A stretch of 64,000 bases of DNA, taken from an uncultured Duncaniella sp. Lineage in GTDB: Bacteria; Bacteroidota; Bacteroidia; Bacteroidales; Muribaculaceae. Location of the stretch: positions 9,858-73,857 of the forward strand of contig NZ_CAJTQC010000013.1 in the NCBI RefSeq assembly GCF_910578445.1. The letters run 5' to 3'. The translations under genes and the position numbers were made by a program. The notes below the pieces were generated by a model that made no database searches, had not been told where the DNA came from, and saw only the letters and a list, made by a program, of their open reading frames with translations. Of the stretch, positions 57,927 through 64,000 are shown piece by piece (within the stretch, counting starts at the first letter, position 1; each line of letters opens with the position of its first letter).

Positions 57927-58790
57927 TCAATGCACACAGGGATGACTGATGGCAGAGGCAAGCTCACTGTGGGCAGTCTCGTTTCCGTAGTCCATAATCT
58001 CGTCGGCATCGCGTTTTCCCTCAGTCAGTGCGCGGACAATGCCCGCAAGCGCACCTGCGCTCCACTGAAACTCAGTGTTGCCGCTCGGATGGCATTCTTT
58101 CGTCCAGCTCTTGTCACCCTCGAAAAAGCGCATAATCTTAGCCTCGGGTTCGAGATCGAGAAAACGTGGACAATAGAAATGTATGTGGTCCTTGAATATG
58201 GAATCAATATCATGGTCAGGAAATATGGCTGCGATTTCTGTATTCCGCGCCACAACCAGATCGGCGAGTTCAAGGCAGTCGAAAACCGACGGCATCACCC
58301 TTGTGATGCGCGGGACCTGATGCCATTCGAAATATGGAAGATACACAAGATATGCCTTGCGGCTTTTGGCATGTTTCAGCAAATCAATGATACGGGAATG
58401 GTTGCGGCTATCAAGCGCCATGTATGAACCATAGACGACAATGTCGCCTTCGTCAATGTGAGGCCACATAGCATTGACCGGCTCTTTCGGATAATCCTTG
58501 TGGTCAACGGCCGTCGATGTGTCATTTCCGGCAAACACTCTCACGGGGCTAACTCCTTCCGAGAAACGGTCAACGGACTCCGTACCTACGTTCGCCTTAC
58601 GGAGATAGTCAATTATATGGTCTCCGACAGTTCCGTCGGCAGCCTCTCCGACCCAGACGGTCGGAAGCTCCATTTGTCCGTCAAGCACGGCTGCATTAAC
58701 AGCCCAGTCGCCCACTCCTGTGTCGGCGTGACCGTCGGCACACAGCGAAACGTTGAGTGCCAGTTCCCCGATATAAATAGCCTTGTTCAT
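57927..58790 (-). CDS. PfkB-fold carbohydrate kinase-like protein, probably catalytically altered
   Basis: 287 residues. The PfkB start (IYIGELALNVSL, then VGDWAVNAAVLDG) and the overall sugar-kinase layout are there, with VWVGEAADGTVGDHIIDYL. At the C-terminus, where active members have GAGD with the catalytic Asp, this protein has NTEFQWSAGALAGIV: Asp is replaced by Ala. It may be inactive as a kinase or have another job. It overlaps the SIS gene by 4 bases. Confidence 0.75.
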   Translation of the reverse strand: MNKAIYIGELALNVSLCADGHADTGVGDWAVNAAVLDGQMELPTVWVGEAADGTVGDHIIDYLRKANVGTESVDRFSEGVSPVRVFAGNDTSTAVDHKDYPKEPVNAMWPHIDEGDIVVYGSYMALDSRNHSRIIDLLKHAKSRKAYLVYLPYFEWHQVPRITRVMPSVFDCLELADLVVARNTEIAAIFPDHDIDSIFKDHIHFYCPRFLDLEPEAKIMRFFEGDKSWTKECHPSGNTEFQWSAGALAGIVRALTEGKRDADEIMDYGNETAHSELASAISHPCVH

Positions 58791-59410
58791 ATATTGTCTG
58801 ATTCTTTTCGCGATTTAAAACCAAGGAAACCGCCATGATGGCGCTTGGCATAATCCTCGGCGGTAAAACCTGTCCGACAGGTGACATTGACCACAAGCAC
58901 ATCGCCAATGACACTCATGACCGTAGTCGAAGTAGTCGGTGTAAGCCCCAAGGGACAGACCTCTTCAGCACCACCCGTCAGAAGTGTAACGTCTGCGACC
59001 CGCGTAAGTTCACTTTCAGGACGCCCCGTAACCGCTATTACAGGAATTGCAGGATAGAGACGCCGGGCAAGCGTCACGAGCTCTATGACTTCGCGCGTAG
59101 AACCCGAATTTGACACAAGGAGCAAAATGTCGTCGGGCTGCAACACTCCTATGTCGCCATGCTGCGCCTCGCTCGGATGGAGACTCACTGCGGGAGTGCC
59201 GGTCGAAGAAAACTTCGTCGCGATATTGAGGGCTATCTGCCCTGCCTTGCCCATGCCCGAGGCCACAAGCTTACCTCCGCGACGGTGTACATGTTCGAGG
59301 ATAAGCCCTACGGCCTTGTCGTAGGCGTCGCTGTATGGAATCGCGTGAAGCGCACGGGCCTCTGCCTCTACTATCTGCCTCATCGACTCCTCTATACTGA
59401 GTTGATGCAT
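58787..59410 (-). CDS. SIS-domain sugar isomerase, KpsF/GutQ-like without CBS domains
   Basis: 207 residues. A single SIS domain: LVASGMGKAGQIALNIATKF near 50, VSLHPSEAQHGDIGVLQPDD near 78, VSNSGSTREVIEL near 100 and VIAVTGRPESELTRVADVTL. KdsD/KpsF enzymes (arabinose 5-phosphate isomerase for Kdo synthesis) normally add two CBS domains, about 320 residues in total; here the protein ends soon after SIS. It forms a two-gene unit with the PfkB-like gene. Confidence 0.82.
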   Translation of the reverse strand: MHQLSIEESMRQIVEAEARALHAIPYSDAYDKAVGLILEHVHRRGGKLVASGMGKAGQIALNIATKFSSTGTPAVSLHPSEAQHGDIGVLQPDDILLLVSNSGSTREVIELVTLARRLYPAIPVIAVTGRPESELTRVADVTLLTGGAEEVCPLGLTPTTSTTVMSVIGDVLVVNVTCRTGFTAEDYAKRHHGGFLGFKSRKESDNI

Positions 59411-59698
59411 TGACTTTTGGGTTACCTTATCTAACTTAGTAAAATTGTGCTTTTATTGAAAAACTCGGAGCGGATTACCGATACTGTCTTTATTTTCATC
59501 TAAAAGTTGTTGCAACGACTTTCCGGAAATAAAACACAGTCCCGGACAACCCTGAAAAAATTCAACTTAGGAAAAAGCAAACCGACTCCCGGAAGCCTGT
59601 AAGCCGAGCTTCTCCCTGCAAATGTACGGATTTTAACCTAACCCTACAAACTAAACGGATTTTTTTGTAATTTTGCACTTTATGTTAATTATAAAATT
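59411..59698. other. Divergent intergenic region
   Basis: 288 bases between the SIS gene and dapB, no ORF. The dapB -7 element (TAATTTTG) is at 59668-59675. No clear promoter for the minus strand. Confidence 0.5.
59668..59675 (+). promoter_or_regulatory. -7 element of dapB
   Basis: TAATTTTG, about 24 bases before ATG 59699. Confidence 0.5.
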
Positions 59699-60490
59699 AT
59701 GAAAATCGCTCTAATAGGATATGGAAAGATGGGACATGCGATTGAGCGCATAGCCCGCGAACGAGGTCATGAAATCGTCTCGATTATCGACGTCAACAAC
59801 AACGCTGACATCGACAGCGAGGCATTCGCCTCAGCCGATGCTGCAATCGAATTCACCACTCCGGCGACAGCCCCCGACAATGTGATGCGCGCCGCAGCCG
59901 CTGGTGTCCCTGTGATATGCGGTTCGACCGGATGGGCAGCCCGCCGCGAAGAAGTCGAGAAGCGTGTCAACGAACTCGGCGGCGCTCTTCTTGCCTCAAG
60001 CAACTTTTCAATCGGTGTCAATATCTTCAATATCGTCAACCGTAAGCTCGCGGCGCTCATGAGCCATCTTCCGCAATATATGCCACACATGTACGAGACA
60101 CACCACGTCCATAAACTCGACCATCCGTCGGGCACTGCCATCACTCTTGCCGAAGGTATCATCGCCGAGAACGGACGAATCAATTCTTGGGCTGACGAAG
60201 GCATCGTGTGGATCGACGAGAACAACGCTTCAATGACCCCGCAGGAAATCGAGGCTACAATCGAGAAACCGGCCATGGACACCGACGCTCTCCCCGTGCT
60301 CAGTTTCCGCGAAGGCGAAGTCCCCGGCACACATACAATCGACTGGGATTCTGCCGTTGACTGCATCTCAATCACCCACCGTGCAAAAAGCCGCGACGGT
60401 TTCGCCCTCGGTGCGGTCATGGCTGCCGAATGGATTGCCGGACGCAAAGGCATCTTCTCTATCGAGACAATGATGGAGGAACTTCTCTGA
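59699..60490 (+). CDS. dapB: 4-hydroxy-tetrahydrodipicolinate reductase
   Basis: 263 residues. LIGYGKMGHAIERIA binds NAD(P)H, ICGSTGW near 94, SSNFSIGVNIFNIVN near 121, and ETHHVHKLDHPSGTA with the catalytic His pair and Lys near 140. It makes tetrahydrodipicolinate for diaminopimelate and lysine. Signal peptidase follows 87 bases later. Confidence 0.96.
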   Translation: MKIALIGYGKMGHAIERIARERGHEIVSIIDVNNNADIDSEAFASADAAIEFTTPATAPDNVMRAAAAGVPVICGSTGWAARREEVEKRVNELGGALLASSNFSIGVNIFNIVNRKLAALMSHLPQYMPHMYETHHVHKLDHPSGTAITLAEGIIAENGRINSWADEGIVWIDENNASMTPQEIEATIEKPAMDTDALPVLSFREGEVPGTHTIDWDSAVDCISITHRAKSRDGFALGAVMAAEWIAGRKGIFSIETMMEELL

Positions 60491-60577
60491 GAGGCTAATC
60501 CGAAAAAACATTAACAGGCCTCTCTCCTCATCTGCAACATAAACTTCAATCCTCTTTTCCCAGACCTGAATTCTTCA

Positions 60578-62047
60578 ATGACAAAGACAAACGACTCCCG
60601 ACAGGATGCAAAAAGCTTTACCGACGACTTTATCAGCCGCGTCAAAGCCAACCGCAAAACACGCTGGATACGATTCGCAATCGTGTCGCTATTATTTTTT
60701 CTATGGGTGGCATGGCTCGGAAGCTGGTGGGTGCTGATCTTCTGGTTTCTCCTGTTTGACATCTACATCACAGGCTACATCCCTCTGACATGGTGGAAAA
60801 ACTCGAACAATCCTGCCGTACGCGCAGTCATGAGCTGGGTCGACGCTATTGTCTATGCCCTTATCCTCGTCTATTTCGTCTTTACATTCATAGGGCAGAA
60901 CTATCAGATACCCTCTTCCTCGCTCGAAAAGTCACTGCTCGTCGGCGACTATCTGTGGGTCAACAAGATGGCCTACGGACCGAGAGTCCCGATGACACCT
61001 GTACACTTCCCTCTGGTCCAGAACACATTTCCCATTATCAACACCAAGTCATATCTCGACTCACCCCAATGGGAATACAAGCGCCTTAAAGGATTCGGCA
61101 ATGTGAAGCGCGGCGACATTGTGGTGTTCAACTTCCCTGCCGGCGATACCGTTGCCGTCAAAGTCCAGAACCCCGACTACTACACGCTCGTAAAAATGTA
61201 TGGCCGTGATGCCATCTACAATAATCCGCAGACTTTCGGCGATGTAATATACAGGCCGGTTGACCGCAGAGAAAACTATGTGAAACGCTGCGTAGGCCTG
61301 CCGGGCGACAGAATTAAAATCGTCGACGGTGTAATCTACATAAACGGCGAAGCCATGAAACAGCCCGAAAACGTACAGTTCAACTATTACTTCCAGATGA
61401 AAAACGGAAGCATGTCGGAAGCCGACTGGGATGAACTCGGAATCTCTGTCGACGACCGCCACGAAGTTCCTGTAACCCCCGAGGATGTTCCCGGACTGCG
61501 TTCTCTCGGCTTCACAGTCAATCCCGACGGATCTGTACCATCGATCTACGCATCGCCTCTAACCCCGGCCATGATTGAAGCCCTCAACAGCAACCCGAAC
61601 ATCGCAAAACTGATGAAGATGCCCGCTCCCAAAGGCGAACCGCTCTATCCCGACATCGTAAGCGAAAACTGGACACGTGCCGATTACGGCGAACTCTGGA
61701 TTCCCCAAAAAGGTGCAAGCCTCAGGATGAGTCCGCGTGCATGGCAAATCTACGGCCGCGTAATCAAAGACTATGAAGGAAACCATGACGCTGAATTCCG
61801 CGACGGAAAACTCTATATCAACGGACAACCGCAGGACAGCTATAAGTTCAAGATGGATTACTATTTCATGATGGGCGACAACCGTGACAACTCGCTCGAC
61901 TCACGTTACTGGGGATTCGTACCCGAGGACCACATCGTCGGCCGTCCCGAAAGAGTGCTCATCTCGTTCGACAAGGACAAGTCACTCCTTAACGGCGGCA
62001 TCCGCTGGAACAGAATTTTCCGCGAAGCCAACATCGATAAATATTAA
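60578..62047 (+). CDS. lepB: Signal peptidase I with two large insertions
   Basis: 489 residues, against about 320 in E. coli. Two or three membrane helices lie in the first 110 residues. Catalytic Ser115 is in IPSSSLEKSLLVGD and Lys236 in ENYVKRCVGLPGD; GDNRDNSLDSRYWG is at 433-446. Ser and Lys are about 120 residues apart, against 55 in E. coli, and about 195 residues lie between Lys and GDNRDNS, so both inter-motif segments are expanded. It cleaves signal peptides on the outer face of the inner membrane. The WbqC-like gene follows 30 bases later, as in many Bacteroidales. Confidence 0.93.
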   Translation: MTKTNDSRQDAKSFTDDFISRVKANRKTRWIRFAIVSLLFFLWVAWLGSWWVLIFWFLLFDIYITGYIPLTWWKNSNNPAVRAVMSWVDAIVYALILVYFVFTFIGQNYQIPSSSLEKSLLVGDYLWVNKMAYGPRVPMTPVHFPLVQNTFPIINTKSYLDSPQWEYKRLKGFGNVKRGDIVVFNFPAGDTVAVKVQNPDYYTLVKMYGRDAIYNNPQTFGDVIYRPVDRRENYVKRCVGLPGDRIKIVDGVIYINGEAMKQPENVQFNYYFQMKNGSMSEADWDELGISVDDRHEVPVTPEDVPGLRSLGFTVNPDGSVPSIYASPLTPAMIEALNSNPNIAKLMKMPAPKGEPLYPDIVSENWTRADYGELWIPQKGASLRMSPRAWQIYGRVIKDYEGNHDAEFRDGKLYINGQPQDSYKFKMDYYFMMGDNRDNSLDSRYWGFVPEDHIVGRPERVLISFDKDKSLLNGGIRWNRIFREANIDKY

Positions 62048-62077
62048 TCATCCGTCTCTGATCCTCGTCTGAAACTG

Positions 62078-62725
62078 ATGGAAAATCAAACTATCACCGG
62101 CAATATCACAGTGCTCCCTCCCGTTTTCTGCGGGTCAGTGGAGCACTATGTTAATGTCAGGGTGGCCGAAGCCACAGCCATTGACTGGAAAAGACGTTTC
62201 GACAAACGGTTCAAGGTCACCCACCGCTTTGCGATTGCCGACACACGCGGAAGGCTTGAACTGACAGTCCCCATAGCCAAACCGCAGAGCAGCCAATGTT
62301 GCTGGGGCGACATAGAAATCTCGACCCACGGCAACTGGTGGGATGTACACCGCATAGCTCTCGAAAGCGCCTATGGCCGGACACCGTTTTTCGAGTATTA
62401 CGCCGACTCGCTTCTCCCGATGCTCACAGCCGGAGTCGAGGAGCGTTTTCCGCTTCTGAAAGATCTCTCCGACGCATGGGACACGTGGATCAGACATAAA
62501 CTGATGTTGCCATTGCCGGTCGCTGCCGAGACCGGTGAATCACGGCCCGAGTCACCGTCAATCATTACTGAAAACAGTAACAACGCGACCGATTTCGCCC
62601 AATACTGGCAGGTACGTGCCGATAAAATCGGCTTTATCGGAAATCTTTCAGTACTCGACCTCATCTTCAATCTCGGACCGGAAGCCATCATCTATCTCGA
62701 CAAAGCAGCCGGCATGACAGACTGA
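62078..62725 (+). CDS. WbqC family protein
   Basis: 215 residues, soluble. ALESAYGRTPFFEYYADSL and the closing VRADKIGFIGNLSVLDLIFN, then LGPEAI, are typical of WbqC-like proteins beside lepB in Bacteroidales; RLELTVPIAKP is the early block. WbqC members elsewhere sit in O-antigen clusters, but the function of this branch is not known. Likely co-transcribed with lepB. Confidence 0.85.
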   Translation: MENQTITGNITVLPPVFCGSVEHYVNVRVAEATAIDWKRRFDKRFKVTHRFAIADTRGRLELTVPIAKPQSSQCCWGDIEISTHGNWWDVHRIALESAYGRTPFFEYYADSLLPMLTAGVEERFPLLKDLSDAWDTWIRHKLMLPLPVAAETGESRPESPSIITENSNNATDFAQYWQVRADKIGFIGNLSVLDLIFNLGPEAIIYLDKAAGMTD

Positions 62726-62821
62726 AAAAACCTACTTCCCCCACCCTCCTCATCTTTATCATTCTACGCCCACTATTCAACACATTTCACATAAACTAAC
62801 GTCAAAAAAACGATAAACACC

Positions 62822-63775
62822 ATGAGAGTCATCGACCACCTCAGATCCAATCCCGGCTCTACGGCATTCTCCTTCGAGATTCTTCCACCACTCAAGGGCA
62901 ACAGCATTCTCAAAGTCTACAACATCATAGACAAGCTGCGCGAATTCGAACCGAAATACATCAACATCACCTCACATCGCAGCGAAATGATATTCAAAGA
63001 GATGCCCGACGGTTCATTCCGCCCACAGAAGATGCGCAAACGTCCCGGTTCGGTAGCCATAGCCTCGGCCATACAGAATAAATACGGAATCAATGCTGTG
63101 CCCCATATCATCTGCAAGGGTTTCACACGCGAAGAGACGGAGTATGCCCTGATTGACCTTAACTTTCTCGGTGTCCACGACCTCCTGCTGCTCCGTGGCG
63201 ACACAAAAGGGCCTGAAAAATCCGACGACCCCGCAAAGATAAACCTCCATGCCACCGACCTCCAGCAACAGGTCAACAATTTTAACATCGGCATATATGC
63301 TGACGGTGAGAAATTTGAAGCCAATGAGACTCCATTCTCCTACGGCATGGCCTGCTATCCTGAAAAACACGAGGAAGCACCCAACATGGAATCCGACATC
63401 TACTATGCCCGGCAGAAAGTTGACGCAGGAGCTGACTATCTTGTCACCCAGATGTTTTTTGACAATGAGAAATACTACGCATACGTCGAGCGTTGCCGTG
63501 AGGCCGGTATAACCGTCCCCATCATTCCCGGCATAAAGCCCATCGTGCTGAAAAACCAGCTCAATGTACTCCCAAAGATTTTCCGCTCCGAAATCCCTGA
63601 ACCGCTCGCTGCCGAACTGCGCAGATGCGAATCCGACGCTCAGGTTAAAGAAGTCGGCATCGAATGGTGCATCGCCCAATGCCGCGACCTGATGGCACAT
63701 GGCGTCCCCAGCCTTCATTTCTACACGCTTATGGCATCCGACTCTGTGCGCCGCATCGCACAGGCAATCTATTAG
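62822..63775 (+). CDS. metF: 5,10-methylenetetrahydrofolate reductase
   Basis: 317 residues. FSFEILPPLKGNSI at the start, INITSHRSEM, VPHIICKGFTREETEYAL, LLLRGDTKGPEKSD (FAD and folate binding), YPEKHEEAPNMESDI and DAGADYLVTQMFFDNEKYYA, then IPGIKPIV. It provides 5-methyl-THF for methionine synthesis. A large inverted repeat follows. Confidence 0.95.
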   Translation: MRVIDHLRSNPGSTAFSFEILPPLKGNSILKVYNIIDKLREFEPKYINITSHRSEMIFKEMPDGSFRPQKMRKRPGSVAIASAIQNKYGINAVPHIICKGFTREETEYALIDLNFLGVHDLLLLRGDTKGPEKSDDPAKINLHATDLQQQVNNFNIGIYADGEKFEANETPFSYGMACYPEKHEEAPNMESDIYYARQKVDAGADYLVTQMFFDNEKYYAYVERCREAGITVPIIPGIKPIVLKNQLNVLPKIFRSEIPEPLAAELRRCESDAQVKEVGIEWCIAQCRDLMAHGVPSLHFYTLMASDSVRRIAQAIY

Positions 63776-63792
63776 GACTACGATATTACAAA

Positions 63793-63880
63793 AAAATAAC
63801 AGACCTGTTATTCCCGGTTACAGGAAGCGACAATCTCAAATGTCACTTCCGGGCCGATTGAATAACAGGTCTGTTATTTT
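63793..63880. repeat. Large inverted repeat with palindromic arms after metF
   Basis: 21-base perfect arms at 63793-63813 and 63860-63880. Each arm contains an almost perfect palindrome (AATAACAG, two bases, CTGTTATT), so the two also read as near direct repeats. An inner hairpin (GGAAG 823-827 with CTTCC 846-850, extended by GACA/TGTC) lies within. It may end the metF transcript or be a mobile-element remnant. Confidence 0.75.
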
Positions 63881-64000
63881 AACGTGAGTTCGATATAAGA
63901 AATCAGAACAACGTCAATTGATTGTCCGACACGAACTCCAGTGAAATAGACGGTTTTTTTGGAAAGAAACAATATGCAGCTATTGCACTCAGGGCATTGG

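Overview
The window reads as chromosomal DNA of a gut-type Bacteroidota, order Bacteroidales. Evidence: promoters of the TAnnTTTG (-7) type in front of many genes, few Shine-Dalgarno sequences, a SusC/SusD pair, PL10, PL1 and GH97 carbohydrate enzymes, and Bacteroidota-typical families (DUF2851, DUF3467, WbqC, Crp/Fnr, EttA, AlkD-like). Family Muribaculaceae is my best guess from general resemblance; this is inference. No rRNA, tRNA, CRISPR array, transposase or integrase was seen, and coding density is high.

Layout. 1-4830: partial Crp/Fnr regulator, EttA, an MFS exporter, peptide deformylase and RuvX. 4932-11734: secreted and hydrolytic proteins (PL10 pectate lyase, SusB-like GH97 alpha-glucosidase, C10 cysteine peptidase and a 1-nt-spaced lipoprotein). 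11814-22066: housekeeping and envelope genes (TGS-type nucleoside kinase, PheT, YebC, a polytopic membrane protein, an AlkD-like protein, a patatin/beta-barrel protein). 22079-29310: a minus-strand run with pdxA first and then seven to eight genes that look like a phospholipid or sphingolipid head-group pathway: nucleotidyltransferase, ATP-grasp, PgpA-like phosphatase, GtrA-like protein, two CDP-alcohol phosphotransferases, a PAP2/AUR1-like transferase and a HAD hydrolase. 30012-40014: a compact pectin-type polysaccharide utilisation locus (SusC, SusD, an unknown secreted protein, a multidomain PL1 pectate lyase) behind a textbook promoter. 40334-53269: acyl-CoA ligase, Asd, pyruvate:ferredoxin oxidoreductase, an AT-richer outer-membrane protein, PurC, MenG/UbiE, DUF3467, CysS, MscS. 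53595-63775: RecA, then a minus-strand block (DUF2851, RibH, TPR protein, PfkB-like, SIS), then DapB, an enlarged signal peptidase I, WbqC-like protein and MetF.

How the genes work together. The PUL would bind and import pectin fragments produced by its PL1 enzyme; the separate PL10 gene has a related substrate. The 22-28 kb block is the most interesting: its gene content resembles the inositol-lipid operon I recall from Bacteroides thetaiotaomicron, but myo-inositol-phosphate synthase is absent and an ATP-grasp kinase-like gene and a sugar/inositol-phosphate nucleotidyltransferase are present instead. One of its two CDP-alcohol transferases also has a shifted fourth aspartate.

Between genes there are several strong terminators and three unusual inverted repeats (50489-50564, 54828-54915, 63793-63880), described under findings. 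All assignments come from reading the sequence and motif recognition; no database search was run.
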